Shown here: piece after piece, positions 34,748-43,895 of the stretch
Numbering within the stretch: the first letter of the stretch is position 1
Layout: every line of letters begins with the position of its first letter
From: Ulvibacter litoralis
GTDB taxonomy: Bacteria > Bacteroidota > Bacteroidia > Flavobacteriales > Flavobacteriaceae
DNA length: 64,000 nucleotides
Direction: 5' to 3'
NCBI RefSeq assembly: GCF_900102055.1
Contig: NZ_FNBA01000001.1
Span: forward strand, 496,001 to 560,000
Notes under the pieces: model-generated
Databases searched by the model: none
Told to the model about the DNA's origin: nothing
The model's input: only the letters and a program-made list of their open reading frames with translations
Program-made: the position numbers and the translations under genes

Positions 34748-35431
34748 TTATTTTTTAAGTTTAGCTGACATTGAATTTAAACAAGGACTCACGTCAAAAT
34801 ACAACCCTTCCAACCCTGCATCATTCTCAGCAACGGTTAAGTAATCGTAATGTTCAATTAACTGTTGCATGCCTCCAAAATCAAGACCGACAATTTGTAT
34901 CAAATCATATTCATGCGCCGTGTAAATCACATAAAACGAATCTTCCTTAGAAGTCCCATCACCTGAACTTATTAATGCATCCACAATCATATCACGGCGG
35001 CGAATTGTTTTATCGTAATTCTCTCGATCCCTTAATTGCTCATACACATATAACTGACGGTTATAAGACCGTAAATCAAATGGATTTGTTTTTAAAATGG
35101 TTTCTGAAAACTGAAGTACATTCGTTAAATCGTCAGGGCTCAGTGTTTCTTTTTGCATGATAACACGTAGCGTATCATTCAATTTTGAGCGAGAATAGGG
35201 CGAATAGTTCTCGTTAAAGGAATAACCATAATACAAATGCCTTTTTTCCTCCAACGTTAAGGTTGTATCTGCTTCCACAAAGCGCCCCATCAAGGTTTCA
35301 TAAAATAGCCCCGAATTTTTATTTTCTATGTTTTTCTTAATAACGCTGTAGTCGGGTTTTTCAAACTCCCAATTTTGAGCATATCCCAAAAAACTGACAA
35401 CTAAAAATGACACTAGTAGTAGATGTTTCAT
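34748..35431 (-). CDS. DUF4919 domain protein, exported
   Basis: A 227-residue protein with a signal peptide (MKHLLLVSFLVVSFLGYAQ, cleavage probably after AQN) and then the DUF4919 region (YSVIKKNIENKNSGLFYETLMGRF, KRHLYYGYSFNENYSPY). The family is restricted to Bacteroidota and has no known function. It is followed by nothing on its strand until the Crp gene. Its start codon lies 9 nt downstream of the stop of the MutH-like fragment. Confidence 0.85.
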   Translation of the reverse strand: MKHLLLVSFLVVSFLGYAQNWEFEKPDYSVIKKNIENKNSGLFYETLMGRFVEADTTLTLEEKRHLYYGYSFNENYSPYSRSKLNDTLRVIMQKETLSPDDLTNVLQFSETILKTNPFDLRSYNRQLYVYEQLRDRENYDKTIRRRDMIVDALISSGDGTSKEDSFYVIYTAHEYDLIQIVGLDFGGMQQLIEHYDYLTVAENDAGLEGLYFDVSPCLNSMSAKLKK

Positions 35432-35440
35432 GTGGTGGTG

Positions 35441-35716
35441 TTATTTTAAATAAATTTCGTCTCTTATGTAACTCGCATTTAGCCAAAAACAATGTTTAGT
35501 ATATTCCTTTACTCCTGTTAACTTATCCGTAAGAGGTAATTTATAAGTATCATCAGCATTTCTTGTATGTGGCCTAACGTGACTTATTCTGTTTTCTGTT
35601 TTTTTGGGAAAATAGATTTGTCTTAAAATATTGGCTTTTCTTCCTATGATTTTTTTGACTGAGTATGAGCATAATTTATAAAAATAAGAAAATTTAATAT
35701 TAATTATGATACACAT
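35441..35716 (-). pseudogene. C-terminal fragment resembling a Sau3AI/MutH-type restriction endonuclease
   Basis: The last 53 codons (about 35441-35602) read KTENRISHVRPHTRNADDTY, then KEYTKHCFWLNASYI. This resembles the C-terminus of Sau3AI/MutH-family endonucleases in Bacteroidota (the pattern is VRPH.rn..DTy...Y/FTK.cFWLN..YI), from memory of the family. The upstream frame is A+T-rich noise with no plausible rest of the gene, and the XRE operator region follows. I infer a remnant left after deletion or replacement of a restriction gene. A complete small gene of 91 residues is the alternative. Confidence 0.45.
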
Positions 35717-35740
35717 TGTATGTTGACTAAAGCATACAAT
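35715..35740. promoter_or_regulatory. Inverted-repeat operator candidate upstream of XRE regulator
   Basis: ATTGTATG (35715-35722) and CATACAAT (35733-35740) form a perfect 8-bp inverted repeat with a 10-nt spacer, ending 17 nt before the XRE start. This fits autoregulation by the dimeric HTH protein, as for controller proteins of restriction systems. Confidence 0.65.
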
Positions 35741-35757
35741 AAGTATAGTTTTAATAA

Positions 35758-36021
35758 ATGATTAATAAATTTCTTTTACAAGAATTTGGTAACAGAATTC
35801 GGGAATTAAGAACTCAAGAAAACTTGAGTCAAGAACAACTTTCTTATAAAACAGGATTTCACAGAACTTATATAGGAATGATAGAAAGAGGTGAAAGAAA
35901 TATTTCACTTACTAATATGGCTATTTTTTCTAAAGCCTTCAATTTAACACTTGACGAACTATTAAAATTTGATAACGCAAAAGAATTACTTAAAAAGTAT
36001 AAATTAAAAACTGAAGATTAA
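35758..36021 (+). CDS. XRE-family HTH regulator, controller-protein-like
   Basis: An 87-residue protein with an HTH at about 11-66: RIRELRTQENLSQEQLSYKT, GFHRTYIGMIERGERNISL. It resembles the C (controller) proteins of restriction-modification loci. It lies 25 nt upstream of the mcrB-like gene on the same strand, with an inverted repeat directly upstream, so it probably autoregulates and controls the restriction genes. No other function is suggested by the sequence. Confidence 0.88.
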   Translation: MINKFLLQEFGNRIRELRTQENLSQEQLSYKTGFHRTYIGMIERGERNISLTNMAIFSKAFNLTLDELLKFDNAKELLKKYKLKTED

Positions 36022-36046
36022 GTTTTCAATAGTCAAGCATTTTAAA

Positions 36047-37504
36047 ATGGCACTTAAAAAAAAGAATATGAGTATAGAAAATATTAGACAATTTATAAAA
36101 GAAAAAGCAGAAGAATTCGGTGCTAAGATGGACAGCGAATTCAATAAGTCTTATGTTGAAAGGAATAACACAGGACAAGAACCACTTAAAGACAATGGTG
36201 CTTATTTTGGCTTTATTCACCCAGAAGAAGAAGTATCTGGTCCATTTCATGACTTTTCTTTAACAATATTCCCTAATGATCAGAATAAACCATGGCTTGT
36301 TTGCCTCGGAATTGGTTCTAGTGGTTTTAAAAATGACTATGAACTTGCAACCTACCCTGGATTAAGACGATTGTTTTCTAATTTAACAAACGAAAGAGGC
36401 TTTTGTAAAACGGATTTTTCAGATATAGAAACTAGCTTACCTAAATCAATCACTGGAAACCCAAGCTTACAGCATATAAAAAACACTATTAAAACTTACA
36501 CCAAAGTTTTACCTACTTGTCAAATCGTTAATGACCCGGAAAGCGAAGAAGGAAAAGAAGTTATTGCAGCGTTCGTAGCAGGTTATGCAAAGCTTAGAGA
36601 CTGGCCTACTAACAAAGACCATCGAAAAGCAGTTACTGTAGCACTAGAACCTTTTCTTAAAACAGAAATTAATGATAAAGCAGAAGAAGTTGAGAGCCTA
36701 TTAATGGAGCGAAAATATATTGTTCTTCAAGGTCCTCCAGGAACGGGAAAGACGAGAACAGCAAAAGGGGTTGCAGACAATATTAATGCAATGACATTTT
36801 TTACCCAATTTCACGCAGAAACTAGTTATTCCGACTTCATTTTTGGATTAAGACCTGACACCGCAAACGAAAAACTTCGATATAGAGGTTATTTAGGTAG
36901 TTTCTCGGAAGCATTGAAGCATGCCGTTGAGCATAGCTCAAAAAAAGTCGTTTTAATCATCGACGAAATAAATAGAGCTAACCTTTCAAATGTTTTAGGA
37001 CCAATTTTTTACTTATTCGAACATAAGATGGATGTCTCAAACGTAGAAATTGAAATTTCGCCTAATTTCAAAGTAAAGAAACTACCTAACAATTTTTTCG
37101 TGATTGCTACTATGAATTCAGCCGACAGAAGTTTGGCTGTTGTAGATTTTGCCTTGAGAAGAAGATTTGCTTGGTATCCCATGACTCCAAAAATCATTAA
37201 TGGCCAAAATAAAAAACTTGAGAATGTCTCTGTTAATAAGGTACCTAATGAAGAGTTTTTCTTTAAAGAAGACTTTGCTGTTATCGAAGAAATTTTTAAT
37301 TGGTATGCTTCAAGTACTGAATTAAACCTTCAGCCAGGTGAAGGGTACTTCATTGCTAAAAATGAAACGGAAATGCTGAATAGAATCCGTTACGAAATCT
37401 TTCCTTTGATTAAAGAATATTTGCAAGAAGGGCTTTTACGAAATGCTAAAGAAGAGTTCAATAATTATTTCTCTACAAGAATAAACTTATCTCTCTTTGA
37501 ATGA
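36047..37504 (+). CDS. mcrB: McrB-like AAA+ GTPase/ATPase of a type IV restriction system
   Basis: A 485-residue AAA+ protein. Walker A is GPPGTGKT (229-236), Walker B VVLIIDEINRANLSNVLG (Asp306-Glu307), and the McrB signature MNSADRSLAVVDFALRRRF follows. The N-terminal ~200 residues (with FGFIHPEEEVSGPFHDFSL and WLVCLGIGSSGFKNDYEL) should be the target-recognition domain and resemble no family I can name with certainty. McrB moves along DNA, and McrC cuts modified DNA, usually methylated or hydroxymethylated cytosine. The start could also be ATG at 36068. The stop overlaps the mcrC start by 4 nt (ATGA). Confidence 0.9.
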   Translation: MALKKKNMSIENIRQFIKEKAEEFGAKMDSEFNKSYVERNNTGQEPLKDNGAYFGFIHPEEEVSGPFHDFSLTIFPNDQNKPWLVCLGIGSSGFKNDYELATYPGLRRLFSNLTNERGFCKTDFSDIETSLPKSITGNPSLQHIKNTIKTYTKVLPTCQIVNDPESEEGKEVIAAFVAGYAKLRDWPTNKDHRKAVTVALEPFLKTEINDKAEEVESLLMERKYIVLQGPPGTGKTRTAKGVADNINAMTFFTQFHAETSYSDFIFGLRPDTANEKLRYRGYLGSFSEALKHAVEHSSKKVVLIIDEINRANLSNVLGPIFYLFEHKMDVSNVEIEISPNFKVKKLPNNFFVIATMNSADRSLAVVDFALRRRFAWYPMTPKIINGQNKKLENVSVNKVPNEEFFFKEDFAVIEEIFNWYASSTELNLQPGEGYFIAKNETEMLNRIRYEIFPLIKEYLQEGLLRNAKEEFNNYFSTRINLSLFE

Positions 37505-38874
37505 CAAAATCATTAGATGTATTTTGTGAAATACCTTGTTTAACTGAACAATCAAGACAGTTAGGTGGACTTGCGTTACAGAAAAAATGGTTCAAATCGG
37601 CAGACAAAAGAGTCATTGGACAATACCTACAAAAATTTATTGACTACAATTCAGAACAATTTAAATTCTTGGGGGTTCAACCTTATATAATTGGTTCAGA
37701 CCAAAGTACGGCATTAGCCTTTCATACATCAGGGTTCATTGGCTCTATTCCATTAAGAGCATCTGATACCGGAAAGCAAATCGGTGATTTTGTGGTAATG
37801 CCCAGATTTACCGGACCTGATAGATTTGAGGATTATATTGAAATTTTAGACTTACTTGGAACAGAAATTAGTCCAGAATTCAGTGACAGTTTGCCTCTAG
37901 CATCGGGTAAAAATTTTAGACCACCGTTATATTTAGAAGCTGTAAAATTTATATCGTCTCTTGAAAAGTTGACAATGAAACCTTGGTGTAAGTTTGACAA
38001 CGTTGAAAAAATTTTAAATCAACCAACTGGACAAGTAAACTGGACGAAATATATCAATTCAGAATATAAAATCGAAAATCGTTTAAAGTTTCCCGTTAGA
38101 GCCAACGTATTAAGCGAGTTTCACACCGAATATGCTGAGATTAGATATGTATTCGACATTTGTAAAAGTGAACTCCTTTCAGCTAATACACCACAAAGAA
38201 TTAAAAATACTCTTAGAAATAAATTAAACTTTCTTGAAGAGCGTTTATATCACCATAAGCCAAAAACAACAAATAAATTAATTATTGGGTTATCAGAAAG
38301 TCCTGTAGTTAAAAAATGTAAGGAGCAGGCAAATAAAATTTTAAATTTTAACCTTGTTGACAGTACAGCTTGGCGTGTTGACTTCTCTGATGTATTTGAA
38401 AAGTTTATACAACATATCTTTAGAGAAGCGGCAAAAGAAACTGGTGGAAGGCTTTATTCCAACTTCAAATTCCATTCTAAAACATCAAAGCACTATTCTT
38501 GGGAACTAAAGCATATTGAGCCAGACGCTATCTTTAAGAAAGAAAATTTCTTGGTTTTTATAGACGCCAAGTACAAATCAAACCTATACAACAAGTTTGA
38601 CCAAAGCGAAACTCTGAAAGAAGTCCACAGACACGATTTGCATCAAATAATGGCCTACTCTTCTTTCAGTAAATCTGATTTAAAATATGGATTTCTTTGT
38701 TATCCTTCGAATCAAATAGAAATTAAAAGCATTGAATATAAAAACGGAATAAATAAAGTGACAAATACAATATTGATTTTGGGAGTACCCTTGAAAAAGG
38801 ATTCCATTGCGGAAGCAATGCGACTATTGACAAATAAACTTATCGAAATTGAAAGAAAAGCAACAACCGATTAA
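37501..38874 (+). CDS. mcrC: McrC-like endonuclease subunit
   Basis: A 457-residue protein with a PD-(D/E)xK nuclease core near the C-terminus: EPDAIFKKENFLVFIDAKYKS, with Asp342, Asp355 and Lys357. A conserved histidine-glutamine stretch HRHDLHQIMAYSSF follows. This is the nuclease subunit paired with McrB; the ATGA overlap with mcrB shows coupling. The pair, together with the XRE regulator, makes a compact type IV restriction locus, absent a methyltransferase. About 120 nt after its stop lies a hairpin shared with the next minus-strand gene. Confidence 0.9.
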   Translation: MTKSLDVFCEIPCLTEQSRQLGGLALQKKWFKSADKRVIGQYLQKFIDYNSEQFKFLGVQPYIIGSDQSTALAFHTSGFIGSIPLRASDTGKQIGDFVVMPRFTGPDRFEDYIEILDLLGTEISPEFSDSLPLASGKNFRPPLYLEAVKFISSLEKLTMKPWCKFDNVEKILNQPTGQVNWTKYINSEYKIENRLKFPVRANVLSEFHTEYAEIRYVFDICKSELLSANTPQRIKNTLRNKLNFLEERLYHHKPKTTNKLIIGLSESPVVKKCKEQANKILNFNLVDSTAWRVDFSDVFEKFIQHIFREAAKETGGRLYSNFKFHSKTSKHYSWELKHIEPDAIFKKENFLVFIDAKYKSNLYNKFDQSETLKEVHRHDLHQIMAYSSFSKSDLKYGFLCYPSNQIEIKSIEYKNGINKVTNTILILGVPLKKDSIAEAMRLLTNKLIEIERKATTD

Positions 38875-38963
38875 TACACAGTATAGTTAATTGGCGAAGC
38901 ATTCCGTATTCGAGAATTTCGCCCGTATTATAAACATTAGAATTGTTAACTATTGGAGAGAGT

Positions 38964-38994
38964 AATAAGAAATAGAAGAATCCTATTTCTTATT
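38964..38994. terminator. Bidirectional hairpin between mcrC and the 79-residue gene
   Basis: A perfect 12-bp stem AATAAGAAATAG (38964-38975) / CTATTTCTTATT (38983-38994). It overlaps the end of the minus-strand gene and follows mcrC, so it may terminate both. The stem is A+T rich. Confidence 0.6.
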
Positions 38995-39232
38995 AATTTA
39001 TAGAAAGTTCAATTTCAAAATTTGAGTTTTCAAACTCAATTAAAGCTTCAGGTTTTGAATATTTATAAGCATCAATAAATTCTATTTTTTGGTTTATGTC
39101 AAAAAAATAATATGCCATTTCCTTTTTATACAAAAGCCAAGTGGTATTTATGAACCCATTTTTTTTAAGAAGCTGGAAACCAATATATTTATTTTCGGAA
39201 TCTAATTTTTCTATTATTTCTTGAATTTTCAT
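38993..39232 (-). CDS. Small hypothetical protein
   Basis: A 79-residue protein with charged N-terminus (MKIQEIIEKLDSENKYIGF) and alternating hydrophobic strands (WLLYKKEMAYYFFDINQKIEF). It is acidic and lacks signal peptide or membrane segments. It is not recognised. It lies between mcrC and the REP-like element, on the same strand as dnaE but behind it. It may be part of the accessory insertion or a chromosomal orphan. Confidence 0.5.
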   Translation of the reverse strand: MKIQEIIEKLDSENKYIGFQLLKKNGFINTTWLLYKKEMAYYFFDINQKIEFIDAYKYSKPEALIEFENSNFEIELSIN

Positions 39233-39248
39233 TTAATTTAATTTTTCC

Positions 39249-39363
39249 GCGTTAGGGATTGAACGGCGTGTTTAAGCTTTAATAAATGGTTTTTAGAAAA
39301 CCATTTATTAAAGCGAGTAGTGAAAGCCCGCCTCAACGAAGCTAGCGACGTTGGGGAACGCCC
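39249..39363 (-). repeat. REP-like intergenic element, copy C
   Basis: On the minus strand reads GGGCGTTCC...GGCGGGCTTTCACTACTCGC, an internal inverted repeat around AATGGTTTTTAGAAAACCATT, and ends CCGTTCAATCCCTAACGC. It is the inverted counterpart of the copy at 51259-51373. It lies between the 79-residue gene and the dnaE stop codon. Confidence 0.85.
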
Positions 39364-39371
39364 AAAACCAA

Positions 39372-42300
39372 CTAATTCAATCGGTAACTTACTTGTTTTC
39401 TTTCTAGCTCGTCTAACAATTCTTGGGTGATATTTACTTTCTGCTTTCTGCTCGGCATGCTTAGTTTCACTTTGTTTTCCACTTCGTAAATCACAAAATG
39501 CAAGTGTTTTTCACCTTTATGGGCTTCAAACAGTTCTTTTAGCAAGGAAATTCGGTCTTCTTGTATGTCTTCAACCGGCATTTGAATGGTGAGCTTACGC
39601 GCCTGTGTTTCCATGACATCGTGCAGTAATTGCATGCTGTTGTATTGCAGTCTAGGTTCGCCTTTTTTACCGGTATCACGGTTTGTCCAGCCTTCTTTCA
39701 CAAACACACGTCCGTAGATAAAGGAGTTGGGCACTAAGAAATGGCGGAGCTTTAAGTATTCTTCGCCAAATATTTTGAATTCAAAACTATCGTCGTAATC
39801 TTCTACTGTAAAAATCGCCCAGCCTTTCCCCGCTTTCGATTCGCGGTGTTGCACATCTGCCACCACTCCTCCAAAGGTAAGCTCTCGATTCACAAACTTT
39901 TCTAAATTATTAAAATCGGATACCTTGCAATTACAGAAATACGATACTTCGGTTTTAAAATCGTCTAAGGGATGCCCAGAAATATAAACGCCTACCACTT
40001 CTTTTTCGAGTTTTAGCTTTTTCATGGTTCCCCACTCTTCACACGGAGGCACTTCAGGTTCCGGAATTTGAACTTCACTCGCATCGCCAAACAAACTTAC
40101 TTGCGATGAGTTTTCAGTTTCTTGGTATTTATTGGCGTATCGCAATACTTTTTCTAAAAACATCACCCCATCGCCATCGTCGTGTAAATACTGCGCTCTG
40201 TGCGTATCGAAACCATCAAATCCTCCGGCCAAGGCAAGATTTTCGAATGCTTTTTTATTGGCTGCACGCAAATCGATTCGTTTCGACAAATCGAAAATAG
40301 ACTTGTATTTTCCATCTTTTCGGTTTTCTACGATGGTAGCCACAGCATTTCCTCCCACTCCTTTTATCGCTCCCATTCCGAAGCGAACTGCACCTTCATC
40401 ATTTACCGTAAACTTAAAAAAGGATTCGTTTACATCGGGTCCTAAAACGGGTAAGCCCATTCGCTTACACTCGTCCATAAAAAAGGTTATCTGTTTAATA
40501 TCACTCATATTATTGGAAAGCACCGCCGCCATATATTCGGCAGGATAATGTGCTTTTAAGTAGGCCGTTTGGTAAGCAATCCACGCGTAACAGGTAGAGT
40601 GCGACTTGTTAAAGGCGTAACTTGCGAAGGCTTCCCAATCTTTCCAAATTTTCTCTAGTTTTTCGGCATCGTGTCCTTTTGCAGCGGCTTGCTCGATAAA
40701 TTGAGGTTTCATTTTATCCAATACTGCTTTTTGCTTTTTACCCATCGCCTTACGAAGTACATCGGCTTCCCCTTTTGTAAATCCGGCGAGGCTTTGCGAC
40801 AGGAGCATCACTTGCTCTTGGTATACGGTAATTCCGTAGGTTTCTTTTAGGTATTCTTCCATCGCTGGAAGGTCATATTCAATTTCCTCTTCCCCGTTTT
40901 TACGTCGAATAAAACTCGGAATATATTCCAACGGACCGGGACGATACAAAGCGTTCATCGCAATTAAATCGGCAAATACGGTTGGTTTTAGTTCCTTCAT
41001 GTACTTCTGCATTCCGGCAGATTCATATTGGAAAATCCCTACAGTTTCACCACGCTGGAAGAGCTCGTATGTTTTCTCATCATCTAACGGAAAGTTATCT
41101 GGATCTAATAATATATCGTGTTTGTGCTTTACAAGTTTCACGGTGTCCTTGATAAGCGTCAAGGTTTTCAATCCCAAGAAGTCCATTTTCAGCAAGCCAG
41201 CACTTTCTACTACCGAGTTATCAAACTGGGTTACGTACAAATCACTGTCTTTTGCCGTGGCAACGGGAACGAAATCGGTAATATCGCTCGGCGTAATAAT
41301 CACCCCACAGGCGTGAATTCCGGTATTTCGAACCGAGCCTTCTAAAATTTTTGCTTGATTAATGGTTTCAGCTTCTAAATCGCTTCCTTCTGCGAGGTTT
41401 AAAAGCTCGTTGACTTTTGGAAGTTCGTCGCTTCGAAATTTCTTCCGAAGTTCTTGTTCGCTCATTCCGAAAATCTTGTTCAGCTTCGTCATATTCGGAA
41501 TCAACTTCGAAATACGATCGGCGTCTCCTAACGGTAAATCTAACACACGTGCGGTATCGCGAATAGACGATTTTGCTGCCATGGTTCCGTAGGTAATAAT
41601 TTGCGCTACCTGATTGGCTCCATATTTTTCAATTACATAATCCATGACACGACTTCGACCTTCATCGTCAAAATCAATATCAATATCGGGCATACTCACA
41701 CGATCCGGATTCAAGAAACGCTCAAAAAGCAGATCGTACTTAATAGGATCGATATTGGTAATCCACAAACAATAGGCAACCACACTTCCTGCTGCCGAAC
41801 CACGACCGGGCCCAACCGATACATCCATTTTTCGGGCTTCACGAATAAAATCTTCCGTAATCAAGAAGTATCCAGGATATCCTGTTTTTTCAATTACATC
41901 TAACTCAAAGTCGAGACGTTCTACAATTTCAGGTGTTAGTTCGCCGTAGCGTTTTTTAGCGCCTAAAAAAGTTAAGTGTTTTAAAAATGCGTTCTCTCCT
42001 CGTTTCCCTCCGTCGAGTTTGTCTTCAGGATTTAGGAACTCTTCAGGAATGTCGAATTTTGGAAGTAAGACATCGCGCGCAAGACTATAGGATTCTATTT
42101 TATCAACTATTTCAGAAATAGAACTAATTGCTTCCGGAAGGTCTTTAAACAAAGCCTTCATTTCTTCTTGCGACTTGAAATAATATTCTTGATTTGGCAA
42201 TCCGTAGCGATACCCACGTCCGCGACCAATAGGTGTTGCTTGCTTTTCTCCGTCTTTTACGCACAATAAAATATCGTGTGCATTCGCATTCTCTTTAGCA

Positions 42301-43724
42301 ACGTAATAGGTGTTGTTACACGCCACTAATTTTACTTGGTGCTTTGCCGCAAAATCAACAAGTACAGTATTTACTCGGTCTTCATCTTCTTGATTGTGAC
42401 GTAATATTTCCAAATAGAAATCATCGCCAAAGGTTTCTTTCCACCACAGCAAAGCTTCTTCTGCCTGATTTTCACCAACATTTAAAACCTTACTCGATAC
42501 TTCCCCATACATTCCACCAGAAAGCACAATAATATCTTCTTTGTACTTTTTTATAACCTCTCGGTCTATTCGAGGCACATAATAAAAACCATCGGTATAG
42601 GCGATCGAAGCCATTTTAGCGAGGTTGTGGTATCCCTTTTTATTTTTGGCCAACAATACAATTTGATAGCCGTTATCTTTTTGTGATTTATTAAGGTGGT
42701 CTTCACAAACAAAAAACTCACACCCTACAATTCCTTTTAGTGCTTTGTCTTTATCTTCTTCAGCCAATCCTGCATTGTACGAATTTACCGCTTTCACAAA
42801 ATGAAAGGCACCCATCATGTTTCCGCTATCGGTAATGGCAACGGCAGGCATTTCATTTTCCACAGCAGCATTCACTAAATCTTGCGTACTTATGGTAGAT
42901 TGTAAGATGGAATATTGCGAATGGTTGTGTAAATGAGAAAATTTAACTTCTTGAAGGGTCGCTAAGTTTTCTTCTATTTCTTCGGAAGAAATGGTAACTG
43001 TTTCAACACTGGCCTCAAGCTCTTTTCGTATTTTATCGGAAGCTTTTTTAAGGTTGATATGCTTCAGTCCGATTAATTCAATCTCTTTCGGATTTGCTTC
43101 TGAAAAATTCTTAAAATAATCGGGCGCAACGTCTAATTCTTCCGCAGTATAAATCTGACGACGCACCAATTCTAAAAAACAACGTGTTGTTGCTTCTACA
43201 TCGGCAGTAGCATTATGCGCTTCAGAAAAAGGCACTTTAAATAGAAATTCGTGTAGTTCTGTTAGGGTTGGAAGCTTAAATTTTCCACCGCGTCCTCCTG
43301 GCAACTGACATAATTGCGCGGTTGTTTCGGTACAGGTGTCTAATACTGGAAAATCTAGCAATGGATTTTCGATACCCAATCGATGGTATTCGGCACCCAT
43401 GATATTAAGGTCGAATCCTACATTCTGACCGACAATAAATTTAGATTTAGAAAGTGCTGTATTAAACTTTTCAACAACTTCCTGAAGGGAGATTCCTTGT
43501 TGTTGTGCTAATTCGGTTGAAATTCCGTGAATTTTCTCTGCATCAAACGGAATATTAAATCCGTCCGGCTGCACTAAATAATCTTCATGCTCTATCACAT
43601 TCCCCATCGCGTCGTGCAACTGCCAAGCAATCTGAATACAACGAGGCCAGTTGTCACTATCGGTTAAGGGTGCATTCCAATTCCGGGGAAGTCCGGTGGT
43701 TTCAGTATCAAAAATTAAAAACAT
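39372..43724 (-). CDS. dnaE: DNA polymerase III alpha subunit with N-terminal proofreading exonuclease
   Basis: Replicative polymerase, 1450 residues. The N-terminal ~200 residues form a DnaQ-like DEDDh exonuclease: FDTETTGL (Asp6, Glu8), GQNVGFDLNIM and SEAHNATADVEATTRC. A PHP domain follows (SHLHNHSQYSILQSTIS), then the polymerase core with MPDIDIDFDDEGR (catalytic aspartates about 680-684) and GPGRGSAAGS, and a C-terminal OB-fold (LTFGGVVADVQHRES). The exonuclease fusion is known in Bacteroidota, where it supplies proofreading in cis. The ATG at 43724 is the first codon of the exonuclease domain. The gene is intact. Confidence 0.96.
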   Translation of the reverse strand: MFLIFDTETTGLPRNWNAPLTDSDNWPRCIQIAWQLHDAMGNVIEHEDYLVQPDGFNIPFDAEKIHGISTELAQQQGISLQEVVEKFNTALSKSKFIVGQNVGFDLNIMGAEYHRLGIENPLLDFPVLDTCTETTAQLCQLPGGRGGKFKLPTLTELHEFLFKVPFSEAHNATADVEATTRCFLELVRRQIYTAEELDVAPDYFKNFSEANPKEIELIGLKHINLKKASDKIRKELEASVETVTISSEEIEENLATLQEVKFSHLHNHSQYSILQSTISTQDLVNAAVENEMPAVAITDSGNMMGAFHFVKAVNSYNAGLAEEDKDKALKGIVGCEFFVCEDHLNKSQKDNGYQIVLLAKNKKGYHNLAKMASIAYTDGFYYVPRIDREVIKKYKEDIIVLSGGMYGEVSSKVLNVGENQAEEALLWWKETFGDDFYLEILRHNQEDEDRVNTVLVDFAAKHQVKLVACNNTYYVAKENANAHDILLCVKDGEKQATPIGRGRGYRYGLPNQEYYFKSQEEMKALFKDLPEAISSISEIVDKIESYSLARDVLLPKFDIPEEFLNPEDKLDGGKRGENAFLKHLTFLGAKKRYGELTPEIVERLDFELDVIEKTGYPGYFLITEDFIREARKMDVSVGPGRGSAAGSVVAYCLWITNIDPIKYDLLFERFLNPDRVSMPDIDIDFDDEGRSRVMDYVIEKYGANQVAQIITYGTMAAKSSIRDTARVLDLPLGDADRISKLIPNMTKLNKIFGMSEQELRKKFRSDELPKVNELLNLAEGSDLEAETINQAKILEGSVRNTGIHACGVIITPSDITDFVPVATAKDSDLYVTQFDNSVVESAGLLKMDFLGLKTLTLIKDTVKLVKHKHDILLDPDNFPLDDEKTYELFQRGETVGIFQYESAGMQKYMKELKPTVFADLIAMNALYRPGPLEYIPSFIRRKNGEEEIEYDLPAMEEYLKETYGITVYQEQVMLLSQSLAGFTKGEADVLRKAMGKKQKAVLDKMKPQFIEQAAAKGHDAEKLEKIWKDWEAFASYAFNKSHSTCYAWIAYQTAYLKAHYPAEYMAAVLSNNMSDIKQITFFMDECKRMGLPVLGPDVNESFFKFTVNDEGAVRFGMGAIKGVGGNAVATIVENRKDGKYKSIFDLSKRIDLRAANKKAFENLALAGGFDGFDTHRAQYLHDDGDGVMFLEKVLRYANKYQETENSSQVSLFGDASEVQIPEPEVPPCEEWGTMKKLKLEKEVVGVYISGHPLDDFKTEVSYFCNCKVSDFNNLEKFVNRELTFGGVVADVQHRESKAGKGWAIFTVEDYDDSFEFKIFGEEYLKLRHFLVPNSFIYGRVFVKEGWTNRDTGKKGEPRLQYNSMQLLHDVMETQARKLTIQMPVEDIQEDRISLLKELFEAHKGEKHLHFVIYEVENKVKLSMPSRKQKVNITQELLDELERKQVSYRLN

Positions 43725-43846
43725 ACAACGGGATTAGCTAGAAAAAATTCTACAAGACCTATTAATAGGCTTGGAGTAAAAATAAAAAAAACAGACTAGA
43801 AATTAAAGTTAAAACACGAACAGATCTATTCTTTTATGAACAAAAA

Positions 43847-43879
43847 AAATGCCTCAAAATTAGAAACTTTGAGGCATTT
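43847..43879. terminator. Intrinsic terminator after lipoprotein gene
   Basis: AAATGCCTCAAA (43847-43858) / TTTGAGGCATTT (43868-43879), a 12-bp stem with A/T tracts on both sides, 17 nt beyond the minus-strand lipoprotein stop codon. Confidence 0.88.
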
Positions 43880-43895
43880 TTTTGGCAGGAATGTT

